From Bacteroidales bacterium (lineage in GTDB: Bacteria; Bacteroidota; Bacteroidia; Bacteroidales; UBA932): DNA of 49,350 nt. The position numbers and the translations under genes were made by a program. Shown piece by piece: positions 29,501-37,481 of this stretch. Numbering within the stretch: the first letter of the stretch is position 1; each line of letters opens with the position of its first letter. The notes beneath the pieces are model-generated. The model had not been told where the DNA came from. It ran no database searches and saw nothing but the letters and a program-made list of their open reading frames with translations. The DNA lies in NCBI GenBank assembly GCA_024398125.1, contig JAKSJO010000019.1, positions 1 through 49,350 on the forward strand, written 5' to 3'.

Positions 29501-29874
29501 TGGTTGGCATTAGGAGACTGGTCGTAGAGGACAGTCACCCAGCAGGTGGTGTTGGCACAGAACTCGTCCTGGGCAGCGGCATCGGCATAGCCGCCCGGAT
29601 CATTGGCAGTTGCCTTGACAACTCCGATGTCCAGTGTCTTGCCGTCAGAGGCACGCATGACCTGGTAGAGAGGTCCATTGTAGCTTGCATAGAGTGCACG
29701 GGTCGAGCTGTGTGCAGCCGCACATGGGGCTCCACCCTTTGCATAGACATCACAAGGACCTTCCGGTCTTGGAAGAGCGTCCTTTGCATCCTTCGCGATT
29801 GCGAAAGAAGCAGCGATGATGGTAGGGGTAAGAACCGCCGCACCGATCAAAGCGATGAATCTGGTCTTTTTCAT
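26560..29874 (-). CDS. GH54 alpha-L-arabinofuranosidase with NEW3, lamin-tail and repeat domains
   Basis: A 1104-aa exported protein with a signal peptide at 1-27. Residues 37-367 match the AbfB (GH54) catalytic domain: GPCDVYAKGGAPC, TRALYASYNGPLYQV, CCFDYGNAE, with catalytic Glu221 (MMETTYFGN-like context) and Asp328 (GGDNSNG). The cysteine pairs Cys41/51, Cys106/111 and vicinal Cys201/202 have the spacing of the three AbfB disulfides. A NEW3-like domain (386-460) follows. A lamin-tail domain begins at 487 (INEF, FIELYNAG, ISGWKL) and seems to resume at about 803-875. Five roughly 45-residue beta modules (563, 636, 698, 957, 994) of pattern V-x-S...G-D/Q-x-I-x-IG are inserted or appended. 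The start at 29874 was chosen for the signal peptide. It removes arabinose side chains from arabinan or arabinoxylan. Confidence 0.88.
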   Translation of the reverse strand: MKKTRFIALIGAAVLTPTIIAASFAIAKDAKDALPRPEGPCDVYAKGGAPCAAAHSSTRALYASYNGPLYQVMRASDGKTLDIGVVKATANDPGGYADAAAQDEFCANTTCWVTVLYDQSPNANHLRQAPRGGFSGLAMGGFNNLPIADMAPVTLGGHKVYGIFITAGMGLRWNDAKGTAVDDQAEGQYWVISGHHYNTGCCFDYGNAETDSRDDGDGTMETTYFGNQPSWYYGSGPGPWIMTDQENNLVGCVNPDPNDKYCADLPSINWRFVTATADGEPHHWRSMGGDAQSGELITLYDGQRIQNERNSYDPMRKQGAILLGNGGDNSNGSSGTFYEAAMTAPNTFPSVETNQAIQANVVAARYDVQRLAVTAADKTYEPAGVQTYAPGTTANSAVTFVNTTGAAINDLVISLDLPRGWKSSVMGAGETSKKVGYSVAPGQTVVVNFSVTSGDRAFNGDMVAVAAYTGADGKAAKDIAVQKIRNVAPVKINEFRAADGEGNATNNFIELYNAGDKSVDISGWKLTSHAVHVPYFSEIEVPAGTQIAGKSYYVFGLSTSGLAVDAAKGDKTIYVRSVKGIKAGDEIEIGTGRNVEKRKVAKVNEPEAQPAPTGMMMRGAIAPGTPTTLWQPLPEGPVITIPAGSKNIPVTSTQHFKVGDKMAIGYGATYPAVSNTMEKYEVVTVTKVGKPGTQAYLSMDAKKGDKVIYVSSTENITAGDKIRLDIDSQGHGIEWVTVKKVGTPSVRNTLNGPLKPNEDKGTGLTLTKPLKYNHASNMPYSVNGTGISFEPATKYPHSSNEPVLALVYSIELDEALGNAHGIDDVVFDAKATGAGYIADVPADQLYGGPALDNHQGNITLRDANGNVVDVVNYGGLVDPWLSEGYHGGAGAGEDGSYAPAPSPRGAFAWGYVNNPVNATPEISVGRIMDGLDTDDNKKDFTNQISVNICAPAPAGCTNIKVTSVPDLKRGQRIVIGAGSAREEAIAATIGTAGATTLAKDAAAGSTSIEVASSAGFVAGQEASIGGIRCMVEAVKPAPRRWGPQNAGPRPNDVVVLAAPLKSAVKAGTEFCGTGIGLAYPLKHSHANGTAVINYAATPGAPNKY

Positions 29875-29953
29875 TTGGTTATAGTAATTAGTGAATATCC
29901 ATAGAGCGCACAAAACGCTGTTCTGCACAAGTTACATATTATTTTCCACATTG

Positions 29954-29984
29954 TTTCTCTTTAGAGAAAATATCAGTAGTTTTG
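29954..29984 (+). promoter_or_regulatory. Promoter of the GH43 gene at 30014 with upstream inverted repeat
   Basis: -7 box TAGTTTTG (29977-29984). An inverted repeat TTTCTCT-TT-AGAGAAA (29954-29969) sits in the -33 zone, in the 139-bp gap between the divergent GH54 and GH43 genes; a shared regulator site is possible. Confidence 0.5.
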
Positions 29985-30013
29985 TAGAAACACGAAACCA
30001 ATAACCACACAAT

Positions 30014-31585
30014 ATGAAACTGATAACTTACATTTCAGTCCTTACCATTGCGGCCGCAACTGTTTCATGCGCACCATCGGCAAATCAGGACTCCGGCGTC
30101 AGCCTTCTTCCTGAAGCCGCAGGTTTAAGATACTGCAACCCTCTTCCTATGGAGATAGGCCCTGGTGGAAATGCTTCCGGCGACGTTTCTGTCTTCGAGC
30201 ACGAAGGCACATATTACATGTTCTGTACCGGTGGCGGTGCATGGACATCCACGGACATGACCAACTGGAAGCACCAGCACGTCGAGGGACGCATCCCTGT
30301 CGCACCTGACGTGGCATACTACAACGGCAGATTCTACATGACCGGAAACGACAGTCCCGTGTATGTCGCCGACAACCCACTCGGTCCATACGAGCTTTAC
30401 AGCGACTGGAAAGACGCCCCTAGCATCGAGCAGGGCTGGAACGGTGCATTCGACACCCATATCTATGTCGACGACGACAACAAGCCATATCTTTTCTGGC
30501 CGGGACGCGGAATCAGCGGAATCTATGGCTGCGCACTCGATCCTGAGGATTTAAGCCGCTTTGTCGGTCCTGTGCACCACCTCTTCGGTTTCAACGCCGA
30601 GCATGAGTGGGAGCGCTACGGCGAGATGAACGAGTACCAGGGCGTAGCATGGATTGAAGGTCCATGGGTTTTCAAGCACAACGGAACATACTACATCCAG
30701 TATTCAGCATCCGGAACCCAGTGGAAGACATACGCCGAAGGCTACTACACGGCAAAGTCTCCTCTCGGACCTTACACCTATGCCGGCAACAATCCTCTTC
30801 TCCGCAAGACCGAGGGGCTGGTTACCGGAACCGCCCATGGAAGCATGCTCAAGGGACCTGACGGCGGCATCTGGCAGTTCTACACCATCGTGCTCTCCAA
30901 TCCTCCGGGAGGCCGCCGAATCGGAATGGACCGCGTCATTGTTGACAAGGACGGTCTTCTTTCAGTTCAGGTTACAGACACCCCTCAGTGGGCACCGGGA
31001 GCTGTTGCAGACGCCACAAAGGGAGACAGCGGATCGCTTCCTGTCACTATCAACAAGATCAATGCGATGAACGCCCTGTCGAAGTTCTCTTCACAGCAGG
31101 ACGGTCACTATGCGACATACGCAGTAGACAACAACAGCGGCACATGGTGGATGCCTGCAGTCGAGGACGAGGAGCCTTCGATTACCGTCGAGCTCTCCCC
31201 TGCCACCCGCTTCGACGTCGTGGAGCTTTTCACGATCGACGGTATCAGACTCATGTTCGGCGGCGGCAACCGCGGTACGAGATGGTTCGGAAGAGGAGAA
31301 TTCACCCCGACCATCTACAGATACAAGCTTGAAGTTTCCGGAGACGGCGAGAACTGGACCATGGCTCTCGACAAGACAGGAAGCAACGACAGCAAGGACA
31401 CGATCTTCGAGGAAATCAAGCCTGTGGAGTGCCGTTTCGTACGCCTGACTGTCACCGACTGGCCAAAGGCGAACCCGCTTGGTCTTATCGAATTCACTGT
31501 ATTCGGCAAGGCCACCGGCATGCTTCCGGCAGCTGTTGCGACCCCGACATTCTCCGACCTCCCTATGGACGGCCAGAACCGGTAA
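30014..31585 (+). CDS. GH43 glycosidase lipoprotein with F5/8C domain
   Basis: A 523-aa protein: lipoprotein signal (Cys19), GH43 propeller (about residues 38-335) and F5/8 type C domain (about 345-500). The catalytic set looks complete: Asp in SGDVSVFEHEGTYYMF (base), Asp in FDTHIYVDDD (pKa setter) and Glu in AWIEGPWVFKHNGTYY (acid). Predicted surface or periplasmic alpha-L-arabinofuranosidase/beta-xylosidase type activity; the precise specificity cannot be read. It is divergent from GH54, with which it would act on the same arabinose-decorated glycans. It is related to but clearly different from the GH43 protein at 17213. Confidence 0.9.
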   Translation: MKLITYISVLTIAAATVSCAPSANQDSGVSLLPEAAGLRYCNPLPMEIGPGGNASGDVSVFEHEGTYYMFCTGGGAWTSTDMTNWKHQHVEGRIPVAPDVAYYNGRFYMTGNDSPVYVADNPLGPYELYSDWKDAPSIEQGWNGAFDTHIYVDDDNKPYLFWPGRGISGIYGCALDPEDLSRFVGPVHHLFGFNAEHEWERYGEMNEYQGVAWIEGPWVFKHNGTYYIQYSASGTQWKTYAEGYYTAKSPLGPYTYAGNNPLLRKTEGLVTGTAHGSMLKGPDGGIWQFYTIVLSNPPGGRRIGMDRVIVDKDGLLSVQVTDTPQWAPGAVADATKGDSGSLPVTINKINAMNALSKFSSQQDGHYATYAVDNNSGTWWMPAVEDEEPSITVELSPATRFDVVELFTIDGIRLMFGGGNRGTRWFGRGEFTPTIYRYKLEVSGDGENWTMALDKTGSNDSKDTIFEEIKPVECRFVRLTVTDWPKANPLGLIEFTVFGKATGMLPAAVATPTFSDLPMDGQNR

Positions 31586-31658
31586 TTCAGACTTGGCAAG
31601 TTTAGGAAAAATAGCTAATTTCGTAAGATATTACAAAAAGCCGCAAGGCCGGAAAAAC

Positions 31659-32852
31659 ATGCTGAATCTAGACAATTTCTACAAGGCCCGTTACGTACTC
31701 CAGCAGGTGATACGTCCAACTGACCTTATCAGGGCTCCAAGGATCAATCCTGCTGCCGACATATATCTCAAGCCGGAGAACCTTCAGGTGACCGGTTCCT
31801 TCAAGGTAAGAGGCGCCTACTACAAGATCTCTCAGCTTTCGGACGCAGAGAAGGCCAAGGGCGTCATCGCCTGTTCGGCAGGCAACCACGCACAGGGTGT
31901 CGCTCTCGGAGCGCAGAGAAACGGAATCAAGTCAATCATCTGCCTTCCATCCGTAGCCCCTATCAGCAAGGTTGAGGCGACCAGAGCGCTTGGAGCCGAG
32001 ATCTGTCTCGTTCCGGGCGTATATGACGATGCATACAAGCATGCAATCGAGCTCCGTGACGAGCATGGCTATACCTTCGTTCACCCATTCAATGACGAGA
32101 ACGTCATCGCAGGCCAGGGAACCATCGGACTTGAGATGCTTGACCAGCTTCCCGATGTCGAGAACGTCATCATACCTATCGGAGGAGGTGGTCTCATCAG
32201 TGGTGTCGCATTCGCCATCAAGTCACTAAACCCTCGAATCAAGGTATACGGAGTCCAGGCCGAAGGCGCTCCCAGCATGGTCAAGAGTGTCGAGCAGGGC
32301 AGCATCATAACCCTCCCGAAAGTTCAGACCATCGCGGACGGTATTTCTGTAAAGTCGCCGGGAGACATCACATTTGACATCTGCAGCAAGTATCTGGACG
32401 GCATCGCCACAGTCAGCGAAGACGAGATTGCGGCTGCCATCCTTGCCCTCATCGAGCAGCAGAAGCTTATCGCAGAGGGCGCTGGAGCAGTCAGCGTTGC
32501 AGCTGCAATGTTCAACAAGTTCCCTATCGCCGGCCAGAAGACCATCTGCCTGATCAGTGGAGGAAACATCGATGTTACCATCCTCAACCGCGTCATCAGC
32601 CGAGGTCTTGCAAAGAGCGGCCGCGTCTTCACCTTTGTCGTGGAGCTTGACGACCGTCCAGGACAGCTTGTCGGCGTCAGCGAGATCGTCAGCCGTCTTG
32701 GAGGAAACGTTGTCAGTGTCGTCCATGAGCGTAATGACGATGCCCGTCAGGTCACTGCATGTCAGCTCAGAATGAAGGTCGAGACCCGTAATCAGGAGCA
32801 TATTGACGAGATTCTCAGCGCTCTCAAGAACAATGGATTCAATTTAATATAA
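31659..32852 (+). CDS. ilvA: Threonine ammonia-lyase with C-terminal ACT domain
   Basis: A 397-aa PLP enzyme converting threonine to 2-oxobutanoate and ammonia. The PLP lysine lies in GSFKVRGAYYK (about residue 47) and the phosphate-binding loop is IPIGGGGLISG. A single ACT domain (about 325-397, DRPGQLVGVSEIVSRLGGN) suggests regulation by an amino acid. The size matches the short IlvA/TdcB type. The ATG at 31659 was chosen; the frame extends to 31479 but that overlaps GH43. It is first in a four-gene run with ridA 7 bases downstream; RidA clears the reactive enamine product. Confidence 0.93.
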   Translation: MLNLDNFYKARYVLQQVIRPTDLIRAPRINPAADIYLKPENLQVTGSFKVRGAYYKISQLSDAEKAKGVIACSAGNHAQGVALGAQRNGIKSIICLPSVAPISKVEATRALGAEICLVPGVYDDAYKHAIELRDEHGYTFVHPFNDENVIAGQGTIGLEMLDQLPDVENVIIPIGGGGLISGVAFAIKSLNPRIKVYGVQAEGAPSMVKSVEQGSIITLPKVQTIADGISVKSPGDITFDICSKYLDGIATVSEDEIAAAILALIEQQKLIAEGAGAVSVAAAMFNKFPIAGQKTICLISGGNIDVTILNRVISRGLAKSGRVFTFVVELDDRPGQLVGVSEIVSRLGGNVVSVVHERNDDARQVTACQLRMKVETRNQEHIDEILSALKNNGFNLI

Positions 32853-32859
32853 CATAATC

Positions 32860-33237
32860 ATGAAGAAAGCTGTACACACAGAACAGGCTCCGGCCGCTAT
32901 CGGCCCATACAGCCAGGCCATCGAGGCCAACGGATTCGTTTACGCTAGCGGTCAGATTCCTATCGACCCTGCAACCGGAAACTTCGTTGAGGGTGGCATC
33001 GAGGAGCAGGCACGCCAGTGCCTTACCAACGCCTCACACATCCTTGAGGCAGCCGGCACCAGCATGGCAAACGTAGTGAAGACTACTGTATACCTCGCAG
33101 ACATGAAGGATTTCGCAGCCATGAACGGCGTATACGCAACCTTCTTCAGCGAGCCTTACCCTGCACGTTCTGCCGTTGCAGTAAAGGATCTGCCAAAGGG
33201 CGCACTTGTAGAGGTAGAAGTTCTTGCAGTTAAATAA
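32860..33237 (+). CDS. ridA: RidA enamine/imine deaminase
   Basis: A 125-aa YjgF/YER057c/UK114 protein. It has the signature regions PAAIGPYSQAI, YASGQIPIDPATG and the conserved Arg near the end (PARSAVAVKDLPKGALVEVEV). It hydrolyses 2-aminoacrylate and related enamines made by PLP enzymes to the keto acids, protecting other PLP enzymes. The position right after threonine ammonia-lyase (7 bases) and just before the symporter (6 bases) fits that role. Full family length. Confidence 0.95.
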   Translation: MKKAVHTEQAPAAIGPYSQAIEANGFVYASGQIPIDPATGNFVEGGIEEQARQCLTNASHILEAAGTSMANVVKTTVYLADMKDFAAMNGVYATFFSEPYPARSAVAVKDLPKGALVEVEVLAVK

Positions 33238-33243
33238 ACTGTC

Positions 33244-34695
33244 ATGACTCCCGCCATTACATTGACGGCGATTGCTGTTTACTTCCTGCTCCTGTTTCTC
33301 ATTTCATGGGCTTCAGGACGCAGGAAGTCTGATTATTACGGAGGCCGCCAGAACTCCTGGCTGCTTGCTGCAATCGCTTCCATGGGTGCTCCTATATCAG
33401 GTGTGACCTTCATTTCCGTTCCTGGAATGGTGATAGCCAAGGACTGGTCCTACCTCCAGATGTCCATCGGCTTCATCGTCGGCTATTTCATCATCGCATA
33501 CGTACTTGTTCCGCTTTTCTACAAGAGAAACCTGGTGTCGATCTATGGCTATCTTGATGAGCGTTTCGGCAACGCAACACATGGAACGGGCGCATGGTTT
33601 TTCTTCGTAAGCAAGATGCTCGGCGCATCTGTCCGCTTTTTTGTGGTCTGCATCGTGCTCCAGAGCCTTGTGTTCGGCCCTATCGGAGTTCCATTCGCAC
33701 TGAATGTACTCATCTGCGTGACCCTGATCTGCCTCTATACGGTAAAGGGTGGAGTGAAGGCTGTCATCTGGACCGACGTACTGAAGAGTGTCGCACTCAT
33801 CGGCAGCGTCGTGCTCAGCATCGTATTCATAGCGAGCAGCATGGGACTGAACATTCCATCCATGTTCAGCAAGGTCGCACAGGAAGGCCATACAAGGATT
33901 TTCTTCTTCGATGACCCAAAGAGCGGCATCTATTTCTGGAAGCAGTTCCTCTCTGCCGTATTCATCGTAGTTGCAATGACCGGCCTTGACCAGGATCTCA
34001 TGCAGAGAAATCTTTCGTGCCGCAACTACAAGGAGTCACAGAAGAGTCTCATCGTAAGCTCATTCACCCAGACCGTCATCACCGCGATGTTCCTTATTCT
34101 CGGCTCCCTTTTGATGATCTGGTACAAGGGCAATCTCGGAGACCCTGCAGCCCTCGAGTCAAGCGACAATCTTTTCAGTTCAGTCGCAACCGCCAGCGGA
34201 ATGCCTATGATAGTAGGAATCCTCTTCATCGTGGGACTCGTCGCTGCCGCGACTTCCGCTGCCGCTTCGGCCCTTACCGCGCTTACCACATCATTCATGG
34301 TTGACATCATCCCATCGATGAAGATACGCGCAGCCGAGGGCAAGGCGAACGACAAGCGCCGCCTCCTGGTTCACTGCGGTATGGCTCTGTGCATGGCCAT
34401 CGTCATCGTTGTCTTCAACGCGATCAACAGCCAGGATGCAATCAGCGCTGTATATTCACTTGCCAGCTACACCTATGGTCCTATCCTCGGACTGTTCGCA
34501 TTCGGCATGTTCACCAAGCGCAAGGTCATGGACCTCGCAGTTCCTTTCGTATGTATCGCTGCGCCTTTCATCTGTCTCGGTGTAAAGGCATGGCTTCTCA
34601 ATTCCTTTGGTTATGTCATGAGCTTCGAGCTGCTTCTGCTCAATGCGGGACTGACCATCGCTGGACTTGCAATATTTTCAAAAAAACAACAATAA
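33244..34695 (+). CDS. Sodium:solute symporter (SSS family)
   Basis: A 483-aa integral membrane protein with about 13 hydrophobic segments from residue 5 to 480. It carries SSS-type features: an unwound TM1 (SDYYGGRQNSW, MGAPISGVTFISVPG) and a TM8 region with a Ser/Ala-rich sodium site (AAATSAAASALTALTTSF). The substrate is not evident; family members carry sugars, sialic acid, amino acids or vitamins. It is embedded between ridA and a GH3 gene that begins on the base after its stop, so uptake of the sugar released by GH3 is a reasonable but unproved guess. Confidence 0.88.
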   Translation: MTPAITLTAIAVYFLLLFLISWASGRRKSDYYGGRQNSWLLAAIASMGAPISGVTFISVPGMVIAKDWSYLQMSIGFIVGYFIIAYVLVPLFYKRNLVSIYGYLDERFGNATHGTGAWFFFVSKMLGASVRFFVVCIVLQSLVFGPIGVPFALNVLICVTLICLYTVKGGVKAVIWTDVLKSVALIGSVVLSIVFIASSMGLNIPSMFSKVAQEGHTRIFFFDDPKSGIYFWKQFLSAVFIVVAMTGLDQDLMQRNLSCRNYKESQKSLIVSSFTQTVITAMFLILGSLLMIWYKGNLGDPAALESSDNLFSSVATASGMPMIVGILFIVGLVAAATSAAASALTALTTSFMVDIIPSMKIRAAEGKANDKRRLLVHCGMALCMAIVIVVFNAINSQDAISAVYSLASYTYGPILGLFAFGMFTKRKVMDLAVPFVCIAAPFICLGVKAWLLNSFGYVMSFELLLLNAGLTIAGLAIFSKKQQ

Positions 34696-36945
34696 ATGAA
34701 CAGAATCTCTAGATCAGCACTTTTGCTTGCGGCTATCGCAGCCGTAGCCTGCACTGGAGCCAAGTCTCCACAGGATAAGCTGACCGTCAACGACAAGGCC
34801 ATTGATGCCATCATCGCCCAGATGACTCTCGATGAGAAAGTCGAGATGATGCACAGCAAGACCATCATGTCCAGTGAAGGCGTTCCACGCCTTGGAATCC
34901 AGGACATCAAGTATGCGGACGGTCCTTTCGGATGCCGTGAAGAGCTCACCGACGGTTTCCGCCCTGTTGGCTGGAAGCTTGATTCGGCGACATACTTCCC
35001 TACCGGTTCAGCACTCGCTGCAACATGGTCGACAGAAATGGCCTACAAGTACGGCCAGGGAATGGGTTCAGAGTGGAGGACCCGCGGCAAGGACGTCATC
35101 CTCGGACCTGCCATCAACATCCAGAGACTCCCTGTAGGTGGACGTACCTACGAGTACTTCAGCGAGGATCCGGTTCTTGCTGCAGCTCTTGCTGTAGGCT
35201 ACACCCAGGGCGCACAGGACATGGGTACCGCTGTATGTATCAAGCACTATGCACTGAACAACCAGGAAACCAACCGAGGCAGCGTCAATGTCATCGTCGA
35301 CGAGCGTACCATGCGTGAGATCTATCTCAAGCCTTTCGAAGCAGCCGTACGCGAAGCAGGCGCAATGTCAGTCATGACCGCTTATAACAAGGTCGGCGGC
35401 ACATACTGTTCCGAGAACGATATGCTCAACAACCAGATTCTCCGCGGCGAGTGGGGCTTCAAGGGCTTTACCGTTTCTGACTGGGGCGGCACACACAGCA
35501 CCATGGGAGCGGCTCTGGGCGGACTCAATGTCCAGATGACCGGAGACAACTATCTTGGACCTGCACTTATTGATTCCGTAAAGGCCGGCAAGGTTCCTAT
35601 GGACGTAATCGACCAGAAGGTCCGTGAAATCCTCCGCGTACGTTACGCTATCGATGCTATTCCCGAGGATCAGGCAAACCAGGTTCAGACTTCCCAGAAG
35701 TTCGGCCAGGATATCGCATACGAAGTTGCCAAGAAGTCAATCGTTCTCCTCAAGAATGAAGGTCACATCCTCCCTATCGACAAGTCAAAGGTAAAGAAGA
35801 TCGCTGTTATCGGTCTCAACGCAAAGGCTTCGACCGCAGCAGGCGGCATGGGCGCAGGCGTAAAGACTCTTTACGAAATCACTCCTCTCCAGGGCATCCT
35901 GAACGAGGTCGGCAGCGACGTAGAGGTTGTTTACGCTCCTGGATACAAGAACTACAGAGGAATGTTCGGCCGCAGAATGATAGGCCGACCTGGAGCAGAG
36001 GACATTGCAGCAGAAATCGACGAGCCTGCAGATCCAGCGCTTCTCGAGGAGGCAATTGCAGCTGCACGCGAGGCTGATATCGTTATCTTCTTCTCTGGTA
36101 CCAACAAGAACATCGAGACTGAGGGAAGCGACCGCAAGGACATCCTCCTTCCTGTCGGCCAGGACGAAATCGTCCGCGCACTCCGTGAGGCAAACAGCAA
36201 TCTTGTTACCGTAAACATCTCCGGTGGCCCATGCGACCTCAATGAGGTTGAGTTCAACTCAAAGGCAGTTGTCCAGGGCTGGTGGAACGGTCTTGAGGGT
36301 GGACACGCCCTTGCAGACGTTCTCTTCGGCAAGATCGCTCCTTCCGGCAAGCTTCCTTTCACCTTCCCTGTAAGACTTGAGGACTCCCCTGCTTACGCAC
36401 TTGGGAACTTCCCTCAGGGCCAGGAGATTCAGGGTGACCTCTTCGGCAACCAGTACAGAGAGGATATCGAAGGTCAGAAGGCTGCGCTTTCAGACGCCGG
36501 CAACGCATACTACAGCGAAGGCAGCCTCGTAGGATACCGCTGGTTCGATACCAAGAAGATGGATGTAATGTATCCATTCGGACACGGTCTCAGCTATGTT
36601 GACTTCAACTACTCAAACATCAAGGCATCTTTGAAGAAGGGCAAGATCACCGTCAGCTTCGACATCGAGAATCTCGGCGATCTCGATGCAGATGAGGTTG
36701 CACAGGTTTACGTGCGCCGTCCAGAATCAAAGATCGAGTGGCCGGAGAAGGAGCTCAAGGCTTTCGGACGTATCAACGTATACCATGGAGCGAAGTTCAA
36801 TGTAAGCATGGACATTCCTGTTGACGATCTCCGCTACTGGGATGTAGAGTCTCACAGCTGGGTTCTCGAGCCAGGCAACATCGAGATACTTGTCGGTTCA
36901 TCATCACGCGACATCCGTCTCTCAACAACCATCAATGTGAAGTAA
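34696..36945 (+). CDS. GH3 beta-glycosidase lipoprotein
   Basis: A 749-aa GH3 enzyme with a lipoprotein signal (Cys19). The N-terminal barrel (about 30-325) carries the nucleophile Asp262 in TVSDWGGTHS and the substrate-binding KHYALNNQE. The middle alpha/beta domain (about 350-570) contains a candidate acid/base region around NKNIETEGSDR. A C-terminal fibronectin-type domain (about 625-740, PFGHGLSY) follows. Likely a beta-glucosidase or beta-xylosidase at the periplasm or surface. The ATG directly follows the stop of the symporter with no gap, and a strong terminator lies downstream, so this ends the ilvA-ridA-symporter-GH3 operon. Confidence 0.93.
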   Translation: MNRISRSALLLAAIAAVACTGAKSPQDKLTVNDKAIDAIIAQMTLDEKVEMMHSKTIMSSEGVPRLGIQDIKYADGPFGCREELTDGFRPVGWKLDSATYFPTGSALAATWSTEMAYKYGQGMGSEWRTRGKDVILGPAINIQRLPVGGRTYEYFSEDPVLAAALAVGYTQGAQDMGTAVCIKHYALNNQETNRGSVNVIVDERTMREIYLKPFEAAVREAGAMSVMTAYNKVGGTYCSENDMLNNQILRGEWGFKGFTVSDWGGTHSTMGAALGGLNVQMTGDNYLGPALIDSVKAGKVPMDVIDQKVREILRVRYAIDAIPEDQANQVQTSQKFGQDIAYEVAKKSIVLLKNEGHILPIDKSKVKKIAVIGLNAKASTAAGGMGAGVKTLYEITPLQGILNEVGSDVEVVYAPGYKNYRGMFGRRMIGRPGAEDIAAEIDEPADPALLEEAIAAAREADIVIFFSGTNKNIETEGSDRKDILLPVGQDEIVRALREANSNLVTVNISGGPCDLNEVEFNSKAVVQGWWNGLEGGHALADVLFGKIAPSGKLPFTFPVRLEDSPAYALGNFPQGQEIQGDLFGNQYREDIEGQKAALSDAGNAYYSEGSLVGYRWFDTKKMDVMYPFGHGLSYVDFNYSNIKASLKKGKITVSFDIENLGDLDADEVAQVYVRRPESKIEWPEKELKAFGRINVYHGAKFNVSMDIPVDDLRYWDVESHSWVLEPGNIEILVGSSSRDIRLSTTINVK

Positions 36946-36958
36946 ATCTACAAAATGG

Positions 36959-36979
36959 CGCGAGGATTCTCCCCTCGCG
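36959..36979 (+). terminator. Small hairpin after GH3
   Basis: CGCGAGG (36959-36965) / CCTCGCG (36973-36979), 7-bp stem, no T run. Probably an RNA-stabilising stem ahead of the main terminator. Confidence 0.4.
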
Positions 36980-37011
36980 TCATGATTCGCTGATGCGGAT
37001 TCGATCCGCGA

Positions 37012-37055
37012 GAAAAAGAAGCCCCGGTTGGAATATCCAGCCGGGGCTTCTTTAT
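37012..37055. terminator. Bidirectional terminator between GH3 and bactofilin
   Basis: An 11-bp GC-rich stem with one G-U pair starting at 37021 (GCCCCGGTTGG / CCAGCCGGGGC). It is followed by TTCTTTAT on the plus strand and TTCTTTTTCT on the minus strand; the flanking genes converge. Confidence 0.88.
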
Positions 37056-37067
37056 GATTCAATGTGA

Positions 37068-37454
37068 TTATGCCTGCGATACGCCGGAGAGCTTTTCAAA
37101 CTCACCGTCTTCGATCATGTGACACGAACCGTTGAAACGGGCATTGAGTTCAACCTGGAGACGCTTGGTGTGCATGTCACCATCCACCTGGGCTGAGCTC
37201 TTGAGAGAAAGGGTATCCTTAACATAGAAATTACCCTTCATCTTGCCCCAGAAGTCAACATTGGTACCAACGATGTCGCCCGTGATCACAGCGGTCTCAC
37301 CGATCACCACGCGGCCTTTTGACACAAGTTTTCCTTCGAATTCGCCGTCGATGCGGATATCACTGTCGGTGTTGATCTCACCCTTCACCTTGGTTCCAGA
37401 TGAAATCCGGCTGACCTGATTGATGCTTGACTCGCTTCCGTCACTCTTTGCCAT
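37068..37454 (-). CDS. Bactofilin (polymer-forming cytoskeletal protein)
   Basis: A 128-aa bactofilin: a central right-handed beta-helix (about residues 18-105) built from short hydrophobic repeats (IRIDGEFEGKLVSKG, VVIGETAVITGDIVG, LSLKSSAQVDGD). Bactofilins polymerise without nucleotide and help shape the envelope or position cell-wall enzymes. It starts 27 bases after secA on the same strand, so it may be cotranscribed; a terminator follows. Confidence 0.9.
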   Translation of the reverse strand: MAKSDGSESSINQVSRISSGTKVKGEINTDSDIRIDGEFEGKLVSKGRVVIGETAVITGDIVGTNVDFWGKMKGNFYVKDTLSLKSSAQVDGDMHTKRLQVELNARFNGSCHMIEDGEFEKLSGVSQA

Positions 37455-37481
37455 ATTGTCGTGTGTTTTGATTGTTATATG

